Translations under genes and position numbers: made by a program | Notes under the pieces: model-generated | The model's input: only the letters and a program-made list of their open reading frames with translations | Databases searched by the model: none | Told to the model about the DNA's origin: nothing | Shown here: positions 7,903-14,940 of the stretch, in pieces | Layout: every line of letters starts with the position of its first letter | Numbering within the stretch: position 1 is the first letter of the stretch | DNA from: WTJD01 sp964225175 | Lineage (GTDB): Bacteria; Pseudomonadota; Gammaproteobacteria; Xanthomonadales; SZUA-36 | DNA: 14,940 nt | NCBI GenBank assembly: GCA_964225175.1 | Contig: CAXQNK010000039.1 | Coordinates: 1-14,940, forward strand | Reading direction: 5' to 3'

Positions 7903-8727
7903 ATGGCCTCCAGCGAAAAAACTCGACGCAAAGGTGTCTACCTGTTGCCCAATCTCCTGACCACCGGGGCGCTGTTTGCTGGTTTTTACTCCATCATCTC
8001 AGGCATTAACGGGCATTACGCAGCCGCTGCGGCCGCAGTGGTCGTGGCCGGAGTGCTCGACGGGCTGGACGGTCGGGTTGCCCGTCTGACCCAAACCCAA
8101 TCTGATTTCGGCGTGCAATACGACAGTCTTTCAGACCTGATTTCATTCGGACTGGCCCCCGCGCTGTTGTCGTTTAACTGGTCGTTACGAAGCCTTGGCG
8201 AGGTCAGTCCTCTCGCGGGCAAGCTGGGGTGGTTGGCTGCATTCCTGTACGTTGCCTGTGCCGCATTGAGGTTGGCTCGGTTCAATACCCAGGCCGGAAT
8301 GGATGTGAAGGAATATTTCCAGGGTCTTGCCAGCCCGGCGGCTGCCGGAACCCTGGTGACCACGATCTGGTTCTTCGTGGATCGTGGTATTGGCGGCGAC
8401 TCGGTCCGATGGGCACTTTTGGGGCTCACCTCGGTGCTTGCTGTCCTGATGTTTTCCCGTGTCCGCTATTTCAGCTTCAAAAGCTGGCCAAAGGGCGATC
8501 GAGTGCCGATGGCCTTCCTGTTTCTCGCCGTCATCCTGTTCATCCTCCTGGCCATCGATCCCCCGGCGATGATGATGTTGATTGGTCTGGTGTATGTGAG
8601 CACCGGTATCGTGATTACCCTGCTGGGTCGCCGGCACGGAAAACTTCGTCGCGCGAGGAAGTTGGCCTTGCGTCGGCGCGGGCAACATGAGCGTGAAGAC
8701 GACTCTGGCAAGGACGAGCGCCAATGA
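7903..8727 (+). CDS. pssA: CDP-diacylglycerol--serine O-phosphatidyltransferase
   Basis: 274-residue integral membrane enzyme that makes phosphatidylserine from CDP-diacylglycerol and serine, the first step to phosphatidylethanolamine. The CDP-alcohol phosphotransferase signature D-x2-DG-x2-AR-x8-G-x3-D-x3-D is complete: Asp53, Asp56-Gly57, Ala60-Arg61, Gly70, Asp74 and Asp78. Six or more hydrophobic segments follow the pattern of the family, and LLPNLLTTGALFAGFYS (14-30) is the typical first helix of the membrane-type (type II) PssA. The tail from about 243 (RRHGKLRRARK) is basic and cytoplasmic. ATG 7903 is preceded by GGAGCGGG. The last four bases (ATGA) are shared with holD. Confidence 0.93.
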   Translation: MASSEKTRRKGVYLLPNLLTTGALFAGFYSIISGINGHYAAAAAAVVVAGVLDGLDGRVARLTQTQSDFGVQYDSLSDLISFGLAPALLSFNWSLRSLGEVSPLAGKLGWLAAFLYVACAALRLARFNTQAGMDVKEYFQGLASPAAAGTLVTTIWFFVDRGIGGDSVRWALLGLTSVLAVLMFSRVRYFSFKSWPKGDRVPMAFLFLAVILFILLAIDPPAMMMLIGLVYVSTGIVITLLGRRHGKLRRARKLALRRRGQHEREDDSGKDERQ

Positions 8728-9209
8728 GCGAAGCCCAGCGCCTGGCATACCTCAGAGCACTCGAGATTCCGGTCTGGAGCCTCAGAACGGACGAGGGGCC
8801 ACAAGGCCCCGGCGAGCGGTTACCCGAAGTGATTTCGGAGCCCGTTCGGCTCGGAGTGAGCGCGGGTTCCAGTGGCGTGCTGTTGGTGTGCGATCGCCAG
8901 GAACTGCCTGCCTCGGCGTTTGGGTCGGATCTGGCGCGGGTCTTGGCGGAACCCCCGGTCTGGGCCTGGCCTGAACCCAGTCCCGGAGGCGAGGAACTCA
9001 TGGAACTTGTGCAGGCGCAGCTGTCCACCGCGGTGCTGATTTTCGGTGAGGACCTCGCCCGGCGGCTGCTTGGATCCGATTGCCCGCAGCAAATTGGCCA
9101 GGCTCGGTTTCGCATTCTTCCGAAACTGGATCAGCTGAGCCAGCGGACGGGCGCTTGTCGGGACATTTGGGCCACACTTGGCGAGATGGACTTGGTGCGA
9201 GCTCAGTGA
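8724..9209 (+). CDS. holD: DNA polymerase III psi-subunit-like protein
   Basis: 161 residues. Psi joins the clamp loader to chi, which contacts SSB. Support: the N-terminus RLAYLRALEIPVWSLR (6-21) resembles the psi N-terminal peptide of E. coli (QLQQLGITQWSLR), including the tryptophan (Trp18 here) in the part that binds the clamp-loader collar. The C-terminal LPKLDQLSQRTGACRDIW matches the psi pattern of a helix ending in '.LW..I'. The gene sits just upstream of rimI, as holD does in E. coli. Psi proteins diverge fast, so sequence alone is weak and the call rests on motif plus position. Starts by a 4-base ATGA overlap with pssA, with AGGA upstream, and shares GTGA with rimI. Confidence 0.75.
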   Translation: MSEAQRLAYLRALEIPVWSLRTDEGPQGPGERLPEVISEPVRLGVSAGSSGVLLVCDRQELPASAFGSDLARVLAEPPVWAWPEPSPGGEELMELVQAQLSTAVLIFGEDLARRLLGSDCPQQIGQARFRILPKLDQLSQRTGACRDIWATLGEMDLVRAQ

Positions 9210-9676
9210 GTGCCGCTGCGCAGAACGCTTTTCCGACGCTGCGGCCGTTGCAGACATCGGATCTCGATGCCGTCGTGGAAATAGAGCAATCCGTTTACCC
9301 TTACCCCTGGTCTCGTGGCATATTCGCTGATTGCCTGCGCGTCGGGTACGCATGTACCGCATTGCTTCTTGGGCAGCAGCTGGTCGGGTATGCCATTATC
9401 AACTGGGGCGGGGGCGAGGCCCATCTGCTCAATCTTTGCGTGGCGCGGAGTGCGCAGCATTGTGGGCACGGTCGCCTGCTATTGCGTCACGTGATCTCCC
9501 AGGCAAGTCGGCTGGATTGTCAATCACTGTTTTTAGAGGTGCGTCCCAGCAATGAGCGGGCGGTGTCCCTGTATCGGCGGGAATCATTCGAGACCGTTGG
9601 TCGGCGCCGTGACTACTACCCCTCCGAAGAGGGTCGGGAAGACGCGCTGATCATGCGCCTGGCACTGGGGGCCTGA
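9206..9676 (+). CDS. rimI: Ribosomal-protein-alanine N-acetyltransferase
   Basis: 156 residues, GNAT fold, acetylates the N-terminal alanine of ribosomal protein bS18 using acetyl-CoA. The order is beta1 around TLRPLQTSDL, YPYPWSRGIFADCL (about 31-44), LLNLCVA leading to the acetyl-CoA pyrophosphate loop QHCGHGRLLL, then EVRPSNERAVSLY and the RimI-typical VGRRRDYYPSEEGREDALIM. The GTG at 9206 is chosen because it overlaps the holD stop (GTGA) and gives family length; the frame is open to 9080 inside holD without resemblance to RimI. One oddity: the usual 'GF' after the LYR helix reads SF here. Its 3' end overlaps the convergent DUF1643 gene by 26 bases. Confidence 0.92.
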   Translation: MSAAAQNAFPTLRPLQTSDLDAVVEIEQSVYPYPWSRGIFADCLRVGYACTALLLGQQLVGYAIINWGGGEAHLLNLCVARSAQHCGHGRLLLRHVISQASRLDCQSLFLEVRPSNERAVSLYRRESFETVGRRRDYYPSEEGREDALIMRLALGA

Positions 9677-10190
9677 GCGGGTTCCCGCTCCCGAACCCTG
9701 GCCAGCGCCTGGGTTTCTGTCCTGCGTTCATGTAGAGCGGGTGCGCGGGCGCACCGCCTCGGTTGCGGCGCAGGCACCACAAATCAGAAAACCTTGCCGC
9801 CACGACTGCATCCCTGCCGATGAGCGCACCATGGTTGCCCCAACACGCAAGCGTCCTGTCTGCATCGCATGACATCAGCCTCAGCCAATAGTCGTTGCGT
9901 GGGCCAACGGGGTTTTGGCTGTGCCTGAGCGAGTGTGGGTGCGGGCTGTGCAGGGCGAAGAGGTTTCCAACCAGAAGGCCGCCGTATCCCCAGTCCCGGG
10001 CAAAGTTGATGCAACGGCGAATGGTGGGATCATTGTGACGTGCATCTGCACTGGATGGATTGAGGCCGATGAACAGGATTTTCGGGCGCTCGGGGTCCCA
10101 GTTGCGCCAGAGGGCATAACGGTATTTGCCGCATCGGGAAAATGCTGCCCCGCTGGGACTGCTGATTCGAGTTCGTTCGGGGTCAGCCAC
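9651..10190 (-). CDS. DUF1643 domain-containing protein
   Basis: 179 residues from a GTG at 10190. Start choice: this GTG overlaps the valS stop by 8 bases (GTGGCTGA), is preceded by CTGGAGC as ribosome binding site, and starts the protein just before the domain; the frame is open to 10253 within valS. DUF1643 signature: YRYALWRNW, ILFIGLNPSSADA, NDPTIRRCINFARDWGYGGL, VGNLFALHSP, PVGPRNDYWL, a CWGNHG segment and GAPAHPLY near the end. All landmarks are present, in order, so the gene is intact. The domain's function is unknown; it has a Rossmann-like alternating pattern and the conserved N/D/W/H residues suggest a pocket. It is the last gene of the pepA-holC-valS unit and seems translationally coupled to valS. 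Confidence 0.88.
   Translation of the reverse strand: MADPERTRISSPSGAAFSRCGKYRYALWRNWDPERPKILFIGLNPSSADARHNDPTIRRCINFARDWGYGGLLVGNLFALHSPHPHSLRHSQNPVGPRNDYWLRLMSCDADRTLACWGNHGALIGRDAVVAARFSDLWCLRRNRGGAPAHPLYMNAGQKPRRWPGFGSGNPLRPPVPGA
9694..9715 (+). terminator. Possible rimI terminator hairpin
   Basis: AACCCTGG (9694-9701) pairs with CCTGGGTT (9708-9715), with one T-T mismatch and a CCAGCG loop, followed by TCTGT. Just upstream GAGCGGG-TT-CCCGCTC (9675-9690) is a perfect 7-base palindrome. Both lie inside the 3' end of the convergent DUF1643 gene, and the T-run is poor. Confidence 0.3.
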
Positions 10191-12939
10191 GCTCCAGTCT
10201 TTCCAACTGAGCGATTTGCGCGCGAAAGCCCTCGACTTTAGCCTCGTGTGCATTCAGTCGCTCGCGCTCCTTTTCGACGACGCTCGCGGGCGCATTGTCA
10301 ACGAATCGTTTGTTTCCAAGCTTGTTCCTGGATTGATTGAGCTGTTTCTCTTCGCGCTCCAGTTGTTGCGCTATTCGGCTCAGCTCCGCTTTGACATCCA
10401 CGAGTCCTGCGAGAGGGATCAATACCCGGAGGTCCCCGACGAGGGCCACGGCGGCGTGCGAGGAATCCGCATCGGCTTGCAGCCAGCTACAGCTGGCGGC
10501 ATTGGCGAGGCTGCAGATTTCAGTTTGAAAGAGTTCGGCATGGGCGCGGTCGGTACTGTTGCCCCCTTGCAGTTCAATGACCAGTTCGCGCGCGGGAGAC
10601 AGTCCCAACTCCGATCGGATCTGGCGTATGCCGAGTAGCACCGCCTGGAGCCATTCCACGGCCTGCTCCGCTTCCTCGTCAACGTCGTCTGCCACGGGGA
10701 AAGGTTGTGTCATGATGCTGTCGCCTTCGACTTTCAGGGGCATTTTCACGCGTTGCCAGATCTCCTCGGTGATGAAGGGAATCATGGGGTGCAGAGTGCG
10801 TAAGGTGGTTTCGAGCACGTGCAGCAAGGTATGCAGGGTTGCCTGGCGCTCTGATTCATCGCCCACCTGGAGCGCGGGCTTGGATAACTCCAGGTACCAG
10901 TCGCAGTATTCGTTCCAGGTAAATTCGTAGCCGCTTTGCGCTGCGAGGTCCATTCGATAGCTCTCCACGTGCTTGCGGACTTCGCTGACCATACGATGCA
11001 TGCGCGACAGGATCCAGCGGTCCGTCACGGAGAGAATGGCCGTCTTGGAGACCTCGGCGTCGCCGATTTGCAACAGGACAAAGCGCGCCGCGTTCCATAG
11101 CTTGTTGCAGAAATTCCGATAGCCTTCGATTCGTCCCAGTTCGAAGCGGATATCGCGGCCATTAGTGGCCAAGGCGGCGAATGTGAAACGCAATGCATCG
11201 CATCCGAATGCGGGAATGCCATCGGGAAATTCACTTCGGGTTGCCTTTTCGATGGCGGGTGCCATGTGTGGCTGCATGAGCCCGCTGGTTCGCTTGGCCA
11301 CGAGCGTTTCCAGGTCGATACCGTCGATCAGGTCGATGGGGTCCAGCACGTTGCCCTTGGACTTCGACATCTTCTGCCCATGGCCATCGCGTATCAGGCC
11401 ATGGATGTATATCTCCCGAAACGGAACCTCGTCCAGGCAATGCAGGCCCATCATGATCATCCTTGCGACCCAGAAAAAAATGATGTCGAAACCGGTCACC
11501 AGCACGGATGTGGGATAAAAACGCTCGAGACGTGGGTCCTGCTCGGGCCATCCCAGAGTGGTGAATGGCCACAGGGCGGATGAAAACCAGGTGTCGAGCA
11601 CATCGTCGTCCTGCCGCAGGCTGATATCCGCTCCCAGACCACTGCGTTGTCGGGCATCCGCCTCGTCGATGCCGACATGAATGCCGCCGTCCGCGTCGTA
11701 CCAAGCGGGAATCCGGTGACCCCACCAGAGTTGGCGCGAAATGCACCAGTCCTCGATTCGGTGCATCCAGTCGAAATAAGTGCGAGACCAGCTCTCTGGA
11801 ACGAAGCGGATGCGTCCGGATTCCACGGCATCGATGGCCGGTTTGGCCAGCGGTGCAATCTTCACGTACCACTGGTCCGTCAGGTAGGGCTCTACAATCG
11901 CATTTGATCGGTCACCCCTGGGAATCACCATCGTATGATCCGCAGTTTTTTCCAGCAGCCCGGCGTTTTCCAGGTCTGCCAGGATTTTTTCGCGTGCTTC
12001 GAACCGGTCCAGTCCGCAGTAGGCCTCAGGCGCCTGCTCGTTGAGAGACGCATCATCGTTGAGCACATTGATGAGCGGCAAATCATGCCGACGCCCGACG
12101 TCATAGTCGTTGAAATCATGAGCCGGGGTGATTTTGACACAACCGGTTCCGAATTCCTGGTCAACGTACTCGTCCGCGATGACCGGAATCTGCCGGTTAG
12201 TCAGCGGTAATTCGAGCGTCTTGCCGACCAGTCCTTCGTAGCGCTCATCATCGGGATGAACTGCTACCGCTGCATCGCCCAGCAATGTCTCCGGGCGTGT
12301 TGTGGCCACCACCACGTGGCCTTTGCCATCGGTTCGTGGATACCGGATATGCCAGAGCTTGCCCCTTTCCTCTTCGGAGATGACTTCGAGATCCGACAAG
12401 GCGGTGTGCAGGACCGGATCCCAGTTGACAAGCCGCTTGCCGCGGTAAATCAGCTTCTCGTTATAGAGGTCGACGAATACCTTTTTGACCGCCTCCGAAA
12501 GTGCCTCGTCCATGGTGAAGCGGTCGTTTTCCCAATCCACGGAGACACCCAGGCGTCGCATCTGGTTTTGGATTCTTCCCCCCGATTTCTCTTTCCAGTT
12601 CCAGACCGAATCAAGAAACGCCTCACGACCGAGATCGTGGCGTGAAACACCGTCCTGTGCCAGCTGTCTTTCCACCACCATTTGAGTAGCGATGCCGGCG
12701 TGATCGGTCCCGGGTTGCCACAATGCGGCCTCGCCTTGCATGCGGTGGTAGCGCGTCAGGATATCCATGATGGTGTCCTGGAAGGCGTGACCCATGTGGA
12801 GGCTGCCGGTCACATTGGGCGGTGGCAGCATGATGCAGAAAGGTGTGCCCGAATCGGCCGGAGCGAAAGCGCCGGACTGTTCCCACCGCGCGTACCATCG
12901 CTCCTCAATTTCAGCCGGGGCGTAGCTTTTCTCCATCAT
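10183..12939 (-). CDS. valS: Valyl-tRNA synthetase
   Basis: 918-residue class I synthetase that charges tRNA-Val. HIGH motif HMGH at 48-51 (within PPPNVTGSLHMGHAF), KMSKS at 523-527 in GQKMSKSKGN. The CP1 editing domain (about 195-345), which removes mischarged threonine, has ATTRPETLLGD and GCVKITPAHDFNDYD. WCISRQLWWGHRIPAW (398-413) is the typical Ile/Val/Leu-RS core. The anticodon-binding domain includes FTWNEYCDWYLE, and the C-terminal 65 residues form the charged coiled-coil arm seen only in ValRS. The start is ATGATG, the first ATG sharing ATGA with the holC stop; either ATG is possible. An essential gene, third in the pepA-holC-valS order. Confidence 0.98.
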   Translation of the reverse strand: MMEKSYAPAEIEERWYARWEQSGAFAPADSGTPFCIMLPPPNVTGSLHMGHAFQDTIMDILTRYHRMQGEAALWQPGTDHAGIATQMVVERQLAQDGVSRHDLGREAFLDSVWNWKEKSGGRIQNQMRRLGVSVDWENDRFTMDEALSEAVKKVFVDLYNEKLIYRGKRLVNWDPVLHTALSDLEVISEEERGKLWHIRYPRTDGKGHVVVATTRPETLLGDAAVAVHPDDERYEGLVGKTLELPLTNRQIPVIADEYVDQEFGTGCVKITPAHDFNDYDVGRRHDLPLINVLNDDASLNEQAPEAYCGLDRFEAREKILADLENAGLLEKTADHTMVIPRGDRSNAIVEPYLTDQWYVKIAPLAKPAIDAVESGRIRFVPESWSRTYFDWMHRIEDWCISRQLWWGHRIPAWYDADGGIHVGIDEADARQRSGLGADISLRQDDDVLDTWFSSALWPFTTLGWPEQDPRLERFYPTSVLVTGFDIIFFWVARMIMMGLHCLDEVPFREIYIHGLIRDGHGQKMSKSKGNVLDPIDLIDGIDLETLVAKRTSGLMQPHMAPAIEKATRSEFPDGIPAFGCDALRFTFAALATNGRDIRFELGRIEGYRNFCNKLWNAARFVLLQIGDAEVSKTAILSVTDRWILSRMHRMVSEVRKHVESYRMDLAAQSGYEFTWNEYCDWYLELSKPALQVGDESERQATLHTLLHVLETTLRTLHPMIPFITEEIWQRVKMPLKVEGDSIMTQPFPVADDVDEEAEQAVEWLQAVLLGIRQIRSELGLSPARELVIELQGGNSTDRAHAELFQTEICSLANAASCSWLQADADSSHAAVALVGDLRVLIPLAGLVDVKAELSRIAQQLEREEKQLNQSRNKLGNKRFVDNAPASVVEKERERLNAHEAKVEGFRAQIAQLERLERG

Positions 12940-13367
12940 TTGGATATCTCATGTGTTTTTGGTGCGAGTCCCCGCTGGCGGTAAAACCGAAATTTCTCAC
13001 GGGATGCTCGGCGTTCTTCCTCTATGCCCGGAACGATCTCCAGCAGACGCTGAAAGCGTTCCGGTTGATCAATGGGTTGCGGGCAAAGATTGATGACCAC
13101 ATCAGCAGACGCCTGGTCTGGATCCATGGCGATAATGATGGGCGCTTTCACCGCGGCGGGTTCGCCTGCGATTCCGTGTGGGGCGAAGCGTTCCGGCGGA
13201 TAGGACCACAGAAGTTCATCCAGGCTGCGAGCCTGGTCAGGCGTGGGTGCAATCAGCAGGGTCTGGTGTCCCCGTTCCCAGGACATCACGGCCAGTCGGC
13301 AAGCGAGTTTGCCACTGTCCTCGCCAGCGGTATCGAGGATGTAAAAATCGACCTGGCAATCAGCCAT
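12936..13367 (-). CDS. holC: DNA polymerase III chi subunit
   Basis: 143 residues, about the length of E. coli chi. Chi binds SSB and links it through psi to the clamp loader. Typical elements are VDFYILD near the N-terminus, then LACRLAVMSWERGHQTLLIAP (about 20-40), LDELLWSYPPERFAPHG (about 47-63), PIIIAMDP, and a C-terminal helix with REKFRFYRQRG. ATG 13367 lies 8 bases past the pepA stop; the frame is open upstream to 13604 but that part is antisense-like shadow of pepA. The last four bases are shared with valS (ATGA). The gene is thus tightly coupled between pepA and valS, as in E. coli. Confidence 0.93.
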   Translation of the reverse strand: MADCQVDFYILDTAGEDSGKLACRLAVMSWERGHQTLLIAPTPDQARSLDELLWSYPPERFAPHGIAGEPAAVKAPIIIAMDPDQASADVVINLCPQPIDQPERFQRLLEIVPGIEEERRASREKFRFYRQRGLAPKTHEISK

Positions 13368-13375
13368 TGCTTGAC

Positions 13376-14629
13376 TCAAGCCTGATTGATCAAAAATTGC
13401 ACCAGCAGACCGACAGGCCGGCCGGTTGCGCCCTCCGTGGCTGCCCACTTCCAAGCTGAGCCGGCGACGTCGAGGTGGGCCCAGCGCTGTTTGCGCGTGA
13501 AACGGGAAAGGAAACAACCGGCGGTGATTGCCCCGGCCGACATGCCACCCACGTTTTTCACGTCCGCGAACGGGGTTTTTAACTGTGCCTGGTATTCCTC
13601 CCACAGCGGCAGGCGCCAGGCGCGATCCACGGCCTGTAGTCCCGCGTCGATCAATTCCTCGGCGAGATCGTCATGCGGGCTCATCACTGCAGAGGCATGG
13701 TGGCCAAGCGCCACGACGCACGCTCCAGTCAGGGTGGCGACATCGACCGTCGTTTTCGGGTTGAAACGCTCGCAATAGGTGAGTGCATCACACAACACGA
13801 GGCGACCTTCCGCATCGGTATTGAGCACCTCGATGGTTTTTCCCGACATGCTGGTTAGAACGTCACCCGGGCGATAGGCCTTGCTGCTCGGCATGTTTTC
13901 CGCCGCGGCCACCATGGCGATGACGTTGACCGGCAGGTTCATCGCGGCGCAGGCTTCGAGGGCGCCGATGACGGTGGCTGCCCCGCACATGTCAAATTTC
14001 ATTTGATCCATGTTTTCGCCGGGCTTTAGAGAAATCCCGCCGCTGTCAAAGGTAATGCCCTTGCCCACCAGGGCGGTTGGTTGCTCATCTTTGCCTGCAC
14101 CCTGGTGTTTGAGAATGATCAGGCGCGGATCGTTGGCACTGCCCTGGCCCACGGCCAGCAGTGCATTCATTCCCAGTTCGGACATTTCCTCGCGTCGCAG
14201 AATTTCAACCTCGACCGAGGGATAGGCTTCGGCGATTTCGCGGGCCTGTTGCGCCAGGTAGGCGGGTGTGCATAGATTGCCCGGCAGATTACCCAACTCG
14301 CGCGCGCGGTGGTAGCCTCGCGCAATGCATTGGGCTTCATCCAGGATGGTTTGTTGATTCGCATCGCCCTGGAAGCTGACTCGGGTCAGAGGTACGGGTG
14401 AATCGTCCTTCACGGGCTTGGTGGCAGTGTAGAGATAATTTGACCGGTCCAGTGCGATGGCGGCATGGCGCAGACGCCAATCTGAGTCGAGGTCCTCCAC
14501 GGCGACTTCGTGCAGGCAACCTGCCTGGCCGCGGGCAAGTTGCTGCGCAACCACCCCCTGACCGAAGCACATTGTTGCCTGCACGAAGTCGCCGTGGAGG
14601 ATCTCGACCCGGATTGGCGTCTGCGCCAT
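13376..14629 (-). CDS. pepA: Leucyl aminopeptidase, N-terminally truncated copy with a chimeric start
   Basis: M17 zinc/manganese aminopeptidase. The open frame is 417 residues against about 490-505 in the family. The catalytic domain is complete: Lys190 and Asp195 in VGKGITFDSGG, Asp213 in KFDMCGAA, and Asp272, Glu274 and Arg276 in the NTDAEGRLVL signature, with the same spacings as E. coli (offset about 80). Residues 38 onward (from 14520 down) are genuine PepA. Residues 1-37 are not: they are the antisense of the second copy beyond the inverted junction. About 117 residues of the N-terminal domain, used in hexamer assembly and in DNA binding by E. coli PepA, are missing. First gene of the pepA-holC-valS-DUF1643 unit; its native promoter is absent here. 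Confidence 0.9.
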   Translation of the reverse strand: MAQTPIRVEILHGDFVQATMCFGQGVVAQQLARGQAGCLHEVAVEDLDSDWRLRHAAIALDRSNYLYTATKPVKDDSPVPLTRVSFQGDANQQTILDEAQCIARGYHRARELGNLPGNLCTPAYLAQQAREIAEAYPSVEVEILRREEMSELGMNALLAVGQGSANDPRLIILKHQGAGKDEQPTALVGKGITFDSGGISLKPGENMDQMKFDMCGAATVIGALEACAAMNLPVNVIAMVAAAENMPSSKAYRPGDVLTSMSGKTIEVLNTDAEGRLVLCDALTYCERFNPKTTVDVATLTGACVVALGHHASAVMSPHDDLAEELIDAGLQAVDRAWRLPLWEEYQAQLKTPFADVKNVGGMSAGAITAGCFLSRFTRKQRWAHLDVAGSAWKWAATEGATGRPVGLLVQFLINQA

Positions 14630-14940
14630 GCCGCCATCGCACTGGACCGGTCAAATTATCTCTACACTGCCACCAAGCCAGTGAAGGACGATTCACCCGT
14701 ACCTCTGACCCGAGTCAGTTTCCAGGGCGATGCGGATCAACAACCCGTACTGGATGAAGCCCGGAGCATTGCGCGAGGCTACCACCGCGCGCGCGAGCTG
14801 GGCAATCTGCCGGGTAATCTCTGCACGCCCGCCTACCTGGCGCAACAGGCCCGCGAAATCGCCGAAACCTATTCCTCCGTCGAGGTAGAAATTCTGCGAC
14901 GCGAGGAGATGTCCGAACTGGGAATGAATGCACTGCTGGC
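14154..14940. repeat. Large imperfect inverted repeat in pepA (arms 14154-14520 and 14574-14940)
   Basis: The reverse complement of 14154-14520 aligns without gaps to 14574-14940. By hand I count about 22 mismatches in 367 bases (about 94% identity). The central 53 bases (14521-14573) are unpaired overall. The repeat reaches the right edge, so its full length is unknown. At the inner edge of the left arm a small palindrome CAGGCA-ACC-TGCCTG (14513-14527) crosses the breakpoint, and GTTGC-TGC-GCAAC lies at 14539-14551. Confidence 0.95.
14521..14940 (+). CDS. pepA: Second pepA copy, partial at both ends
   Basis: The plus-strand frame (codon boundary at 14576) reads AAGKLLRNHPLTEAHCCLHE and continues as PepA to the window edge at SELGMNALLA, about 140 codons without a stop. 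The segment LTEAHCCLHEV (about 14558-14590) aligns with the E. coli PepA stretch SMEAVCFLTEL, so the central 53 bases belong naturally to this copy and not to the minus-strand one. Upstream of about 14521 the frame enters the reverse complement of the other copy, so the native 5' end and promoter are absent. It differs from the other copy at 8 of about 122 residues, for instance DLDPDW versus DLDSDW and EARSIA versus EAQCIA. Catalytic residues lie beyond the window. Confidence 0.85.

Noticed and set aside
13368..13604. N-terminal extension of HolC by 79 residues
   Set aside because: It overlaps the pepA 3' end in another frame, is Arg/Gly-rich, and chi proteins begin at the MADCQVDFY position.
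14337..14757. Two similar open frames on opposite strands beginning MNRPS
   Set aside because: They are mirror-image shadow frames produced by the pepA inverted repeat, not a duplicated small gene.
14154..14940. Inverted repeat as a transposon end, integron site or attachment site
   Set aside because: The arms are coding sequence of a housekeeping gene, with no transposase, no target duplication and no recombinase nearby.
1..14940. CRISPR array, tRNA or rRNA genes, prophage or defence genes
   Set aside because: No regularly spaced direct repeats, cloverleaf, rRNA core sequence or related proteins were seen in the window.

Overview
The window is a GC-rich, gene-dense piece of a gammaproteobacterial chromosome, most likely from a metagenome or draft assembly. 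The psi-type clamp-loader gene next to rimI and the pepA-holC-valS order are both gammaproteobacterial arrangements. I see no rRNA, tRNA, CRISPR array, insertion sequence or phage gene, and no gene-free stretch over 300 bases. The longest gap, about 140 bases, lies between the outer-membrane gene and trpS.

Layout. The 3' end of an SRPBCC-type protein (1-287, +) converges on a predicted secreted or outer-membrane protein of unknown function (292-1458, -). A rightward unit follows: trpS, an FAH-family hydrolase and the tRNA U34 hydroxylase trhO, closely packed, then an MscS-type channel (4301-5488). This converges on proS (5504-7222, -), behind which lies a small secreted DUF4124 protein (7321-7785, -). 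Divergent from that is the rightward unit pssA-holD-rimI, whose genes overlap by 4 bases at each junction. It meets a leftward unit, read from the right as pepA-holC-valS-DUF1643.

Theme. Translation and replication housekeeping dominates: three aminoacyl-tRNA synthetases (Trp, Pro, Val), a tRNA wobble-base modifier, the ribosomal-protein acetyltransferase RimI, and the chi and psi accessory subunits of the DNA polymerase III clamp loader. Phosphatidylserine synthase and a mechanosensitive channel serve the membrane.

The odd part is the right edge. The leftward pepA lacks about 117 N-terminal residues. At 14520 the sequence folds back into a second pepA copy on the plus strand that runs off the window. 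The arms (14154-14520 and 14574-14940) are colinear, have no indels and differ at about 22 of 367 positions by hand count. The N-terminus of the leftward pepA ORF is therefore antisense of the second copy. This is either a real inverted duplication of diverged copies or, more likely, an assembly or amplification chimera joining two strain variants. I found no convincing undescribed multi-gene system; this palindromic junction is the signal most worth checking.
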